Shown in pieces: positions 26,184 to 35,473 of a stretch of 64,000 nucleotides of DNA. Each line of letters begins with the position of its first letter. Position 1 is the stretch's first letter. This DNA comes from Aliiglaciecola lipolytica. GTDB lineage: Bacteria; Pseudomonadota; Gammaproteobacteria; Enterobacterales; Alteromonadaceae. Under the pieces are notes generated by a model, which saw only the letters and a list, made by a program, of their open reading frames with translations, did not search any database and was not told the DNA's origin. Location: NCBI RefSeq assembly GCF_018860635.1, contig NZ_JAHKPT010000017.1, positions 1 through 64,000 on the forward strand. The letters run 5' to 3'. A program made the translations under genes and the position numbers.

Positions 26184-27110
26184 CTATTCCAATCGATGGT
26201 TATGGGCTTGAATAGGATTAGGAAGTGTTTTTTCGCCTAGAATATCCAACAGGTTTATTTCAATTGTTCTCGACATCGCATGTAATGGCAGGTCATTGGC
26301 TGATACCCCAAACGGCTCCTCTAATTCTTCGCTTAATGCATCTAATCCAAAAAATGTGTACGCAATTATTGCGCTAAATAGAGGCGTTACTAAGCCTTGT
26401 GAGGCAACGATGGCGAAGGGTAAAATAAAACAGTACAAATAAGCAGTACGCTGAACAAGCAGCATGTAAGCAAAGGGTAATGGAGTATTTTGAATGCGTT
26501 CGCATGAGGCCTGCACATCTGCCATTGCCGTCATATGCTCGTCCATTTTCAGCATTAAAAAGTCTGATATTAAATTTTGGCGTCGACACTCCCCTAGTTT
26601 TGCACCAATTAAACGTAAAATTCCATCGGTTAAGCTCTGAGCATCCCGCAGAAACTGGATGTCATTTTGTGCCATGTAAGGAGTAATGTCAGGCCATGGA
26701 TCTGTGCTACGTAATTGGTGACGCAGCGCGTGGCTAAACGCAATAATTAAGTTTATTACGTACCTTTGCATTTCAGCACCTTGTTTTTGCGTACCGTCAA
26801 CATAAGAGACCATCTTTCGCGAAAGGCTTCGAGATGCCACTATAAGTTTGCCCCATTGTTTACGCCCTTCCCACCAGCGGTCATAACTTGCGTTATTTCT
26901 AAAACCAAGAAACAACGACAACGCGACACCAAATAGCGCCACTGGAGCGAGGGTGAAGCTGGGAAAAGTTGCAGGGTAAAAATGTTGCACAAGCGCGACT
27001 CCAGCGCCTAATAGCGTGATAAAAATTATTCTAAGGTAGACAAGAGGTAAAACAGAGCCCCTTATAATAAAAAACAAGCGCAGTGAATGGGGATTATCGC
27101 GTATAATCAT
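26184..27110 (-). CDS. Bestrophin-like membrane channel
   Basis: A 308-residue bestrophin/UPF0187 protein. Conserved elements are the N-terminal RDNPHSLRLFFIIRGSVLP, helix 2 with ALSLFLGFRNNASYDRWWEG, and the C-terminal YTFFGLDALSEELEEPFG motif with ANDLPLHAM. Bacterial bestrophins form pentameric ion channels, some conducting cations and some anions, in the inner membrane. It is divergently transcribed from the oxidoreductase gene, with only 82 bases between starts. Confidence 0.9.
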   Translation of the reverse strand: MIIRDNPHSLRLFFIIRGSVLPLVYLRIIFITLLGAGVALVQHFYPATFPSFTLAPVALFGVALSLFLGFRNNASYDRWWEGRKQWGKLIVASRSLSRKMVSYVDGTQKQGAEMQRYVINLIIAFSHALRHQLRSTDPWPDITPYMAQNDIQFLRDAQSLTDGILRLIGAKLGECRRQNLISDFLMLKMDEHMTAMADVQASCERIQNTPLPFAYMLLVQRTAYLYCFILPFAIVASQGLVTPLFSAIIAYTFFGLDALSEELEEPFGVSANDLPLHAMSRTIEINLLDILGEKTLPNPIQAHNHRLE

Positions 27111-27192
27111 AGAAGCCTCTAACTGAACAATTGTGCGACATTATAAAGACATAACGAATAAATTTCAGCGAACCTTAATATTAGGAGCCAAC

Positions 27193-29508
27193 ATGAAAAC
27201 CGCGTCACCGGCTAATGGAAAACCGCCTTCATTTGATCCAGCAGATAGTCAACGTATTGAAATCAGTTCGCCCAAAGAGTGGGCCGCAGGCATCCCTGCC
27301 GTCATTTCTGCATACAAGAACGTCACTTCCAAAGCTGGGCCCTTTAAAGGTACGCGGCTGCTGTCTGATTTGAATCAAATCGAAGGGTTCGATTGTCCTG
27401 GTTGCGCTTGGCCTGATCCATTAAATAAACGGGCTACATTTGAGTTTTGTGAAAACGGTGCAAAAGCGGTAGCAGATGAGGCGACCACTAAACGAGCCGA
27501 TGGGGCGTTTTTTGCCAAGCATAGTATTCGTCAGTTATGTGAAAAATCCGACCGATGGTTAAACGATCAAGGGCGCTTAGTTGAGCCAATGTGGTTGCCC
27601 GAGGGCGCAGAACACTATCAACCAATTGCTTGGGACAGTGCGTTTGAATTAATTGCCAAGCAATTAAATTTATTGGATAACCCTAATCAAGCTGCCTTTT
27701 ATACCTCTGGACGCACCGGCAACGAAGCTGCGTTTTTATATCAACTATTTGTGCGTAAATTTGGTACTAATAATTTGCCCGATTGTTCGAACATGTGTCA
27801 TGAATCAAGTGGCGTGGGCTTAGGTGAAACCATTGGAGTGGGCAAGGGTACAGTAAGCCTTGAAGACTTAGAGCAGGCCGAGGCAATTTTTGTGTTTGGC
27901 CAAAATCCAGGTACAAACCACCCGCGAATGCTGGGAACACTGCAAGATGCAAAACGTAATGGCGCTAAAATCGTAGCCATTAACCCACTGGATGAAACAG
28001 GTCTAAAACGCTTTAAAAACCCACAAGAAGTCTCGGGTGTTATTGGCAACGGCACCGCCCTTCGAGATTTGTATTTGCCGGTGAAAATAAATGGCGATGT
28101 AGCCTTATTAAAAGGTTTGTGTAAGGCATTAATTGAGCGTGATAACAAACATCAGCCGGTATTGGATCACGATTTTATTGAGCAGTATTGCCACGGTTTT
28201 GATGAGTTCAAAGCCGATATCGAGCAAACGAGCTGGAAAGACATCCAGCAAGGTAGTGGTTTAAGCCAAGCCCTTATTGAACAGGCCGCAGATATTGCCT
28301 GTGGATCGAAAAAAACCATTTGTTGTTGGGCAATGGGTATGACACAGCATAAAAATGCGGTGGCCAATATTCAGCTAATGACCAACTTTTTAATGTTACA
28401 AGGCAACTTAGGTAAGCCCGGAGCCGGTGTGTGTCCAGTGCGAGGTCATAGCAACGTGCAGGGTGACCGTACCATGGGTATTTGGGAAAAACCGAATCCT
28501 GAATTTCTAGATGCACTTGAACAAGAGTTTGGCTTTAACCCTCCACGAGACAACGGTGTTGATGCAGTTGAGACTGTGCATGGTATGCAGCAAGGCCAAA
28601 TTAAAGTTCTGTTTGCCCTCGGTGGAAATTTTTTTAGGGCCATGCCTGATCATCAAGCCAATGAACAAGGGCTAAGTCAATGCGAATTAACGGTGCAGGT
28701 GTCAACTAAGCTCAACCGCTCGCATCTTTATACTGGCAAGCAAGCACTGATTTTACCTGCGTTAGGGCGCACAGAAATCGATACTCAAGTGGGCGGTGTT
28801 CAAACCATCACCGTTGAGAATTCGATGGGCGTTATTCAAACCTCTCACGGTAAAATACCGCCTGCGTCAGATTTGCTGAAAAGTGAAGTGGATATTATCG
28901 CCCAACTCGCGCACCACACCCTTAAAAACGATAGCGTTAACTGGATAGCCTTGCGTGATGATTACCGTCTTATTCGTGATCATATTGCTAATGTGATCCC
29001 CGGTTTTGAAAACTTTAACCAACGAATTGATGCGTTAGGTGAATTTGTACTTCCCAATGGTGTGCGAGATGCTCGTGTCTTCCTCACTGCTACTGGGAAG
29101 GCAAACTTTATGGTGCACAGTATTGATAATGTTGAGGTGCCAGAAGGGGGTTTATTGATGATGACCATTCGCAGTCACGACCAATTTAACACCACTGTAT
29201 ACACTAATAATGATCGCTATCGTGGCGTACGTGGTACGCGTAAGGTGTTGTTCATTAATAAACAGGACATTGCTGAATTAGGGTTGCACAGCGGTCAAAA
29301 AGTAACTATTCGTAGCCATTGGCCAAATGATAAGGCGAGCGTTAGAGAAGTGACTGATTTTGCGCTAGTAGAATATGCAATTCCTAGAGGGTGTGCAGCG
29401 GCTTATTACCCTGAAACCAACGATTTGATACCCATTGGCAGTGTTGCAGATAAAAGTAACACACCAGCCTATAAGTCGATTGTGATCAGCTTGCACGCGT
29501 CTGGTTAA
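27193..29508 (+). CDS. FdhF/YdeP-type molybdopterin oxidoreductase
   Basis: About 771 residues. The ATG at 27193 with TAGGAG is preferred over the ATG at 27133. It belongs to the FdhF/YdeP family of formate-dehydrogenase-alpha-like proteins. An N-terminal CPGC (GFDCPGCAWPD) replaces the usual four-Cys Fe-S signature. The molybdopterin domains contain SGRTGNEAAFLYQLFVRKFG, NMCHESSG, VFGQNPGTNHPRML and a C-terminal dinucleotide-binding barrel. In E. coli, YdeP aids acid resistance, but its reaction is unknown. No FdhD or electron-transfer partner is adjacent. A strong hairpin follows at 29524. Confidence 0.85.
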   Translation: MKTASPANGKPPSFDPADSQRIEISSPKEWAAGIPAVISAYKNVTSKAGPFKGTRLLSDLNQIEGFDCPGCAWPDPLNKRATFEFCENGAKAVADEATTKRADGAFFAKHSIRQLCEKSDRWLNDQGRLVEPMWLPEGAEHYQPIAWDSAFELIAKQLNLLDNPNQAAFYTSGRTGNEAAFLYQLFVRKFGTNNLPDCSNMCHESSGVGLGETIGVGKGTVSLEDLEQAEAIFVFGQNPGTNHPRMLGTLQDAKRNGAKIVAINPLDETGLKRFKNPQEVSGVIGNGTALRDLYLPVKINGDVALLKGLCKALIERDNKHQPVLDHDFIEQYCHGFDEFKADIEQTSWKDIQQGSGLSQALIEQAADIACGSKKTICCWAMGMTQHKNAVANIQLMTNFLMLQGNLGKPGAGVCPVRGHSNVQGDRTMGIWEKPNPEFLDALEQEFGFNPPRDNGVDAVETVHGMQQGQIKVLFALGGNFFRAMPDHQANEQGLSQCELTVQVSTKLNRSHLYTGKQALILPALGRTEIDTQVGGVQTITVENSMGVIQTSHGKIPPASDLLKSEVDIIAQLAHHTLKNDSVNWIALRDDYRLIRDHIANVIPGFENFNQRIDALGEFVLPNGVRDARVFLTATGKANFMVHSIDNVEVPEGGLLMMTIRSHDQFNTTVYTNNDRYRGVRGTRKVLFINKQDIAELGLHSGQKVTIRSHWPNDKASVREVTDFALVEYAIPRGCAAAYYPETNDLIPIGSVADKSNTPAYKSIVISLHASG

Positions 29509-29523
29509 TCATCAAAGTAAAAT

Positions 29524-29552
29524 ACGGCAAGCGCTCTAATTGCGCTTGCCGT
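29524..29552. terminator. Bidirectional terminator hairpin
   Basis: Perfect 11-bp GC-rich stem ACGGCAAGCGC / GCGCTTGCCGT with a 7-nt loop, sitting between the convergent oxidoreductase and DUF3360 genes. Confidence 0.8.
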
Positions 29553-29563
29553 GTTACAAATAG

Positions 29564-31081
29564 TTAGTGTCTAAAGCTAGGCATTAATGCTGGAATGCCC
29601 GGTAACATGCCAACCATAGCCATTACGCTGGTTAATATAACAAACATGACAAGCGGAATAATCCAACGGCTCATGTGAGTTAACTCTGAGCTTCTCTCTT
29701 TACAGCCGATTAATCCTAAATTATCAAGCAACATAGTCAGAGACCAACCAAACGCAGGGTTCACCAATGTTGAAGCGAATACCACTATCGCCGCAGATTG
29801 TGTGGTTTTGCCTTCACGTGTCATTTCCATGCCAGCTTCTAGAAGCGGAATAAAAACCCCTACTATTAATGCTACACACAGTACTGGTTGCCAGATGGCG
29901 AGATCCATTGGATATCCCCAAACTCCGGCAATTACGCAGAATAACGCGGTTAAAATCGCACCAGCAGGTATTGGACGTTTAGCAATGGCGGCTGGGACGA
30001 TATAAGTACCCCAAGACGAAGCGAAGTTAGCGCCACCTAAAATAGAACCAAAGGTTTGTCGAGCTGAGGCGCTGAGCATAGTGTCATCAATATTCATTTG
30101 CACTTTTTCAGTACGCTCTGGGTAGCTTATTTTTTGAAACACTTGATGCCCCAAAAAGTCGGGAGACCACATTGCTACAGCAAGAATTGCAAAAGGTAAC
30201 ACGACAATAAAACTTTCGGCGGTCGGTAAGCCCAACATCCACCCCGTGTTTTCTCCCCACCAATACATTGGGTTCATATTCGGTAGCCCAGGTGCAGTGT
30301 GAAACTCAAATGGTGCACCTAAAGCAAAGGCTGTAAAGCCGCCTAAAACACAACTTAAGGGCACGGCTAACCAACGCTTTTTATAATGCTCTAAGAACGC
30401 GTAAAGTAAAATTGTGGCCAGAATAACGATAAAAGCAATGTGCGTTTTATCAATACCTTCAGCCCAAACAAACAGCTTTTTAACCTGCGAAATCGTGCCA
30501 ATAAAGCCTAAATAAAGTAGTAGGCCGCCACATACTCCTTTACTCGTGAGTCGGGCGAGCAGACTTCCGCCTTTGCTGAATGCCAATATCAATCCAAAGG
30601 CACCAATAAGTAGTCCAAATGCCATCGGGTGTCCGCCAGTGGCGACAACAATGGGGATTAACGGAATTAACGGGCCATGGGTTCCGGCTAAATTAGCGGT
30701 AGGCAAAATAAAACCCGAAAACAAAATAATGAAAAAGGACACTATGAGTAACTCGTAGCGCACATTTTCTAAAACAAACTCATCGCCCAACCCTAGCGCG
30801 CCAGCAAAGGTAGCTGCAATGGCCGCAACCATTACTACTTTTCCAATTGTGGCTGCCATCGCGGGAATGGTGTCTTCGAATTCAAAACGGTAATCCCTAA
30901 ACGGTAGATTAGGTCGCCAGCGTTTTGGCTGCATAATTTGCAGTTCGTGCTCTAGGTATTCGTCTCTCGTTGCGAATTCAGAGCTCGGTTTGTGAAGTTT
31001 TTCATAGCTATCGGAAACGGCTTGATTCTCCGTCACCTTTTCAGCTCCAGATGTAATCTCATCTTGCGGCGTGGTATTCAT
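29564..31081 (-). CDS. DUF3360-like permease (NCS2/SulP-type fold)
   Basis: A 505-residue membrane protein. The first 90 residues are hydrophilic and end YLEHELQIMQPKRWRPNLPF before RDYRFEFEDTIPAM; about 12 to 14 hydrophobic helices follow. Segments such as LPTANLAGTHGPLIPLIPIV and ILGGANFASSWGTYIVPAAI resemble the substrate-binding regions of xanthine/uracil and SulP transporters, and the pattern matches the DUF3360 family. Substrate unknown. Convergent with the oxidoreductase gene. Confidence 0.75.
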   Translation of the reverse strand: MNTTPQDEITSGAEKVTENQAVSDSYEKLHKPSSEFATRDEYLEHELQIMQPKRWRPNLPFRDYRFEFEDTIPAMAATIGKVVMVAAIAATFAGALGLGDEFVLENVRYELLIVSFFIILFSGFILPTANLAGTHGPLIPLIPIVVATGGHPMAFGLLIGAFGLILAFSKGGSLLARLTSKGVCGGLLLYLGFIGTISQVKKLFVWAEGIDKTHIAFIVILATILLYAFLEHYKKRWLAVPLSCVLGGFTAFALGAPFEFHTAPGLPNMNPMYWWGENTGWMLGLPTAESFIVVLPFAILAVAMWSPDFLGHQVFQKISYPERTEKVQMNIDDTMLSASARQTFGSILGGANFASSWGTYIVPAAIAKRPIPAGAILTALFCVIAGVWGYPMDLAIWQPVLCVALIVGVFIPLLEAGMEMTREGKTTQSAAIVVFASTLVNPAFGWSLTMLLDNLGLIGCKERSSELTHMSRWIIPLVMFVILTSVMAMVGMLPGIPALMPSFRH

Positions 31082-31611
31082 GATTTCCCCGGCAACATAG
31101 TTGCTCTTAAAAAATAAAAAATAGCTTTATTTAAAGCAAATGAATGTTGAGGGCGTAGAATAGATCAGCTTTTAAAAAATTACGATAAGCCTAAGGTCTT
31201 ACATATTTTCGTTGAAATTTGTGAATGTAAATTGTAGTAAATTAGAAAATATCAGTTAATTTAAACATACAAATCAAATGATTAGCCTATTTTTCGGTCT
31301 AGATGCCCGCTAAATTGAATAACCACATGGGTATCAACTAACTTCCTGCTTTTTAAAACTGATTAGAGTTTACTCTTTAATGCTTGCTTAGAATTTGTGA
31401 CTTACAATGCTGAGCACCGCCAATTATTCAAAAAAGATATAGATAACAGTCAGTTTATTTATTTTATGTCTAAAATTTTTTGTAAAAATACCCTTGATTC
31501 GTAGGCATAAATACAAGAGTCATTTTTTGCTAATAAATGGTGGTTGTAGCTGAGAGGATTAAAAATTATGTGATTTTTCACTTTTTTTTAATGGTTTTTA
31601 GCCAATTTTTT

Positions 31612-31641
31612 TTGCTCCAGCATTGGGTTTTAGAGTATAAT
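31612..31641 (+). promoter_or_regulatory. Sigma-70-like promoter
   Basis: TTGCTC (31612-31617), an 18-nt spacer, and a perfect TATAAT (31636-31641). Transcription would start near 31648 and run toward the SulP transporter gene at 32133. Confidence 0.5.
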
Positions 31642-31668
31642 TTAGCCAGACTACAGGTTTGTTGTCTG

Positions 31669-31697
31669 AGTCTACTTAGTTCAAAACTAAATAGACT
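31669..31697 (+). other. Leader hairpin of 13 bp
   Basis: AGTCTACTTAGTT pairs with AACTAAATAGACT with one mismatch and a 3-nt loop. It is followed by an A-run rather than a U-run, so it is not a standard terminator for the plus strand. It lies about 20 nt after the predicted transcription start. Confidence 0.6.
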
Positions 31698-32132
31698 AAA
31701 AAACACTTAAACAGCTCAAATGAGCAGAAAAAGTTGGTTTCACGTTCAACGTACGATATTGATATCAGCGTAAAAGCGCTTTTAGGAATTGGACAGAAAA
31801 CTAAAGTAGTGGTAAATCGAGCATAAAATTGTATGGTGAATATTCCACAGAGTATTGCTGTACAAGCATGGTTCAGCTCGAGTGCTCTTCAAACTGGGTC
31901 ATAGTCATATCCCTCCAGCATTAAAAGAGACTAAATTAATTCAATGTGACCTTTAATGTGTCCTTACTGAGTTGATCGGGCATCTATTTTCTCGAACTTA
32001 TTGCCACCAAAGTCCTGCCCTCAACAGGCTCGCTGATTTTGTATCAAATTAATTACGTGAATGCGTGATATGACTGTAATTTAACGACTTTTTCTAGAGT
32101 CTCGTTAGAGCACAACTTAAATCAGGTCCCAA

Positions 32133-33824
32133 ATGCTATCTGCACTTAGAAAATCGATACAAAGTAAACCGTCTTACCATGAGATTCAGGCTAACGTTCT
32201 GGCCGGCTTAACCGTTGGTGTTATTGCTCTTCCCCTTTCTATGGCGTTGGCCATCGCCAGTGGCGTACCACCACAGCACGGTCTGTATACCGCAATAGTG
32301 GCAGGTGTCATTATTGCCTTAATGGGTGGCTCTAAAGTTAATATTTCTGGTCCAACAGCCGCTTTCGTGGTTATTTTGTTGCCGATAGTGCAACAGTTTG
32401 GCTTAGGCGGGTTGCTGGTTAGTGGGTTTATGGCAGGCTTCATCCTTGTTCTGATGGGGGTAGGGAAGTTTGGAAAACTCATTGAAATCGTGCCCTATCC
32501 AGTGATCGTTGGCTTCACTTCAGGCATTAGCGTGGTGATTGCCACCTTTCAAATTGGTGACTTTTTGGGGCTCAGGATTGAATCTCTCGACGGTCACTAT
32601 CTTGATAAGTTAACCACTATCTTTATGGCATTGCCTACTCTTGCATGGCAAGAAACCCTAATTGGCATTTTAACTTTAACGGTGTTGTTAGTATGGCCAA
32701 AGTTTCGTTCTAAAATTCCAGGGCACTTGGTTGCCTTACTGATAGCCAGTTTTACCGCTTGGTTACTCAGTTTGTATGTAGCTGACTTTTCTGTTGCCAC
32801 TATTGGTAGTCGCTTCTCGTTTGATATCAATGGCATTGTAGGAAACGGTATTCCTCCTATTCTACCGTCCTTCGATTGGCCTTGGAATTTACCTGGAGCG
32901 AATGGTGCGCCTATCGGGATCAGTTTTGAATTGGTTAGATTGTTGCTCCCATCAGCGATAACTATCGCTATATTGGGTGCACTTGAATCCTTATTATGTG
33001 CCGTTGTTGCCGACGGAATGTCGGGCAAAAAACACAATTCAAATGATGAACTTATCGGTCAAGGTATTGGTAATATTATCGCTCCATTATTTGGTGGGTT
33101 ACCTGCTACAGCAGCTATTGCCCGTACCGCAGCGAACGTTAAAACTGGAGGAAGCTTGCCGCTATCTTCAGTTGTCCATGGCTTGTTCATCTTACTTAGC
33201 ATCCTACTTTTAACTCCTTTGTTGTCGTATATTCCTATGGCATCCATGGCCGCATTGTTATTGATGGTTGCGTGGAATATGAGTGAGGCTAAATATTTTA
33301 TTCGGACCTTAAAAATTGCTCCTAGAGATGATGTAGTTGTTTTGGTTTTGTGTTTTCTGCTTACTGTATTGTTTGATATGACGATTGCTGTGGGCGTAGG
33401 TATTGGATTAGCGGCAATGCTGTTCATAAGAAGAAGCATAAGTCTTACGCAAACTTCTCAGATTGAGGCCGACCACGGGGACTATGACATGCCCGACAAT
33501 ACGGTCGTATATGATATTAACGGTGCATTGTTTTTTGGTTCGGCACATAAAGCACTGAAAACCATTGCTTCCGTTCGGCCTGATGTGCGGGTTGTGATCC
33601 TCGATATGTCTGAAGTTACGCTGCTGGATATGAGTGCGATTGTGGCCATGGAGTCCATCGCCAATGATTTACAGCAAAAAAATATTGGATTAATCATTAA
33701 TAGTTTGCAGCCACGCATGATTTTAAAACTTAGACGTGCAGGGATTAGGAAAAAAATCGGCAAGGTGGCATTTTCAAGAACCCTCAACGACAGTTTTGAA
33801 TTAGCCCGCAAAATGCCTGCCTAA
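32133..33824 (+). CDS. SulP family anion transporter
   Basis: A 563-residue SulP/SLC26 transporter. The N-terminal half has the NVLAGLTVGVIALPLSMALA signature and KVNISGPTAAFVVI, and about 12 to 14 helices follow. Residues ~445-555 form a cytoplasmic STAS domain (VVYDINGALFFGSAHKAL; VVILDMSEVTLLDMSAI). Substrates in the family include sulfate, bicarbonate and dicarboxylates; which one applies here is not evident. No carbonic anhydrase or sulfate-assimilation genes lie beside it. A hairpin follows at 33851. Confidence 0.9.
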   Translation: MLSALRKSIQSKPSYHEIQANVLAGLTVGVIALPLSMALAIASGVPPQHGLYTAIVAGVIIALMGGSKVNISGPTAAFVVILLPIVQQFGLGGLLVSGFMAGFILVLMGVGKFGKLIEIVPYPVIVGFTSGISVVIATFQIGDFLGLRIESLDGHYLDKLTTIFMALPTLAWQETLIGILTLTVLLVWPKFRSKIPGHLVALLIASFTAWLLSLYVADFSVATIGSRFSFDINGIVGNGIPPILPSFDWPWNLPGANGAPIGISFELVRLLLPSAITIAILGALESLLCAVVADGMSGKKHNSNDELIGQGIGNIIAPLFGGLPATAAIARTAANVKTGGSLPLSSVVHGLFILLSILLLTPLLSYIPMASMAALLLMVAWNMSEAKYFIRTLKIAPRDDVVVLVLCFLLTVLFDMTIAVGVGIGLAAMLFIRRSISLTQTSQIEADHGDYDMPDNTVVYDINGALFFGSAHKALKTIASVRPDVRVVILDMSEVTLLDMSAIVAMESIANDLQQKNIGLIINSLQPRMILKLRRAGIRKKIGKVAFSRTLNDSFELARKMPA

Positions 33825-33850
33825 CCTCAGGTTATTATTCCCTTCAAATG

Positions 33851-33889
33851 GGCTCAAAATGGACAAAAGATGTTAGTACATTTTGAGCC
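33851..33889 (+). terminator. Hairpin after the SulP gene
   Basis: Perfect 11-bp stem GGCTCAAAATG / CATTTTGAGCC with a 17-nt loop. The tail (TTGGTATT) is only mildly U-rich. Confidence 0.6.
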
Positions 33890-33954
33890 TTGGTATTCTA
33901 AAAATACTATAGGTAAGGCGTAGTTAAACAAAAGCATGGCGCGAATTAAAAAGG

Positions 33955-33970
33955 TCATACTTTAGTATGA
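33955..33970. promoter_or_regulatory. Palindromic operator candidate
   Basis: TCATACT-TT-AGTATGA is a perfect 7-bp inverted repeat about 210 bases upstream of the outer-membrane barrel operon. A dimeric regulator could bind it; the regulator is unknown. Confidence 0.4.
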
Positions 33971-34180
33971 TTATTTGGAATATTTTTATCCCATATTTTT
34001 TCTTGTGCTATTCTGAATGTATAGGTTTGTTGAGTTAAAGGATAGTAACGAGATTTTATACATGCTTGCATTGTTAAAACCATATTCACCTAACATTTGT
34101 CTGATTGCCTTTTGTCAGAAAAATCCACTCATAAATATAATCATCGGTTTGAAGAGTTTTTCTGTCGAGAGAGCGTTTTG

Positions 34181-35473
34181 ATGTTCAGATTTAAATTTTA
34201 TAAATATTTAGTACTACGTTCTTTATGTTTAGTTACGTTGTGTTTGTCTACCACTAGTGTAATCGCACAATCTAATCAAGGAACGGGTTCTGCTCTGCGG
34301 ATCAGTGGTTTTGGAACTTTGGGAGTTACCAACGTCGATGGACCTGGCGACTGGGGTTTTAGGCGAGATATTTCTCAACCAGCCAACGATGGTGACTTTC
34401 GTGGAGATATTGATTCTCGATTGGGCCTGCAGTTTAACTATGCGCCAAATGCGCAGTTTGAGTTGGTCGGTCAATTTGTTTTGAAGCGACGCTCTAGTAA
34501 TGCTCCAGCAAGTGATGCCATTGAATGGGCGTTTGCGGCGTACCGACCTTTAGCCGATTTAACCATGCGAGTCGGACGGGTCAATATAGACGCATTTTTA
34601 TCGGCAGATTATCGCAACGTTGGTTTTGCTTATCCGTTTGCACGCCCGCCAGTGGAATTTTATGGTTCTTTACCACACTCACTAGACGGTATTGATATCA
34701 ACAAAGATATGCAATTCGACGATAGTTTTTGGCGTTTTAAGGCCTATGCTGGGCGTTCACATAGTGGAGACTTGGCCTTTGACGGCCGGACTTCAGTGAA
34801 GCCGATTTACGGACTCACGGTGTCTCGCGAATCCAATGGATTAACGTTACGTCTTGGACTTGCCTATGCGGGTCTAGACGATAACCCTGCGCCCTTGGTG
34901 CCTTTACTCGACGGGCTCAACTCATTGACAGCCCTGCCAATTCCTCAAATTGTAAGCCAAGTGGAAAGTTTTCAATCTAGGTTAGACAGCAGCGATTCCC
35001 ATGGGATTTATCATTCTTTTGCGATGAATTATGACTCATTGGATTGGTTGTGGACCTTTGAATTGACGAAGGTTACAGGCCATCCATCTACTCGTCTTAC
35101 TGCTGGATATGTAGGTTTTGGAAGACGAATTGGTGCAGTGACCTTTTTTGCAGGCTATAGCCGTATTTCTACGCCAAAATTACCCGTTTCTACTCCTGAT
35201 TGGGCAACACCTCTGACGCCTATTATCGGTGAGACAGGTGCATTTCAAGCTCAAGCTTTAGCCTCTGCATCAGCAATTGCGGTAAATAGTTCTGGCGCTA
35301 ATCAGCACACATTTTCGTTGGGCGGTCGCTGGGATTTCCGTCATGACATGGCGTTAAAAATACAATGGGATCAGGTTAGTATCGATGAATACGGGGCCAG
35401 ATTGTGGACAAATGGTACATTCGAATCAGCTAACGCAGACGTCTACAGTGTGCTATTGGATTTTGTATTTTGA
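34181..35473 (+). CDS. Outer-membrane beta-barrel (porin-like) protein
   Basis: About 430 residues. ATG 34181 gives a good signal peptide ending SVIAQ. The mature protein is rich in alternating aromatic/hydrophobic strands and ends VYSVLLDFVF, with the terminal Phe typical of BAM-inserted barrels. An early GFGTLGVTNVDGPGDWGF and LRFG-like strands (LTMRVGRVNIDAFLSADYRN) resemble porin-like proteins of Alteromonadales. The stop overlaps the TTG start of the next gene, so it is translated as an operon with a periplasmic binding-like protein and a diguanylate cyclase. Confidence 0.75.
   Translation: MFRFKFYKYLVLRSLCLVTLCLSTTSVIAQSNQGTGSALRISGFGTLGVTNVDGPGDWGFRRDISQPANDGDFRGDIDSRLGLQFNYAPNAQFELVGQFVLKRRSSNAPASDAIEWAFAAYRPLADLTMRVGRVNIDAFLSADYRNVGFAYPFARPPVEFYGSLPHSLDGIDINKDMQFDDSFWRFKAYAGRSHSGDLAFDGRTSVKPIYGLTVSRESNGLTLRLGLAYAGLDDNPAPLVPLLDGLNSLTALPIPQIVSQVESFQSRLDSSDSHGIYHSFAMNYDSLDWLWTFELTKVTGHPSTRLTAGYVGFGRRIGAVTFFAGYSRISTPKLPVSTPDWATPLTPIIGETGAFQAQALASASAIAVNSSGANQHTFSLGGRWDFRHDMALKIQWDQVSIDEYGARLWTNGTFESANADVYSVLLDFVF

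Larger units (their letters stand above)
31082..32132. other. 1-kb intergenic region with promoter and hairpins
   Basis: No gene is supported. The distal part holds a near-consensus promoter at 31612-31641, a long hairpin at 31669-31697, a 12-bp palindrome AAAAGCGCTTTT (31772-31783), and a 23-codon ORF at 31833. All of it would lie in a leader of nearly 500 nt ahead of the SulP gene. The proximal part should contain the promoter of the minus-strand DUF3360 gene. Confidence 0.55.
33825..34180. other. Intergenic with hairpin and palindrome
   Basis: After the SulP stop it contains a likely terminator (33851-33889) and a perfect palindrome (33955-33970). The remaining AT-rich sequence should hold the promoter of the operon starting at 34181. 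No gene is seen. Confidence 0.55.

Noticed and set aside
31833-31904. 23-codon ORF in the SulP leader
   Set aside because: It has no ribosome site and no recognisable features; probably chance.
34097-34118. Pho box upstream of the barrel operon
   Set aside because: TTGTCTG and TTGTCAG are 15 bp apart rather than 11, and they are not identical 7-mers, so this is not a 7-4-7 box.
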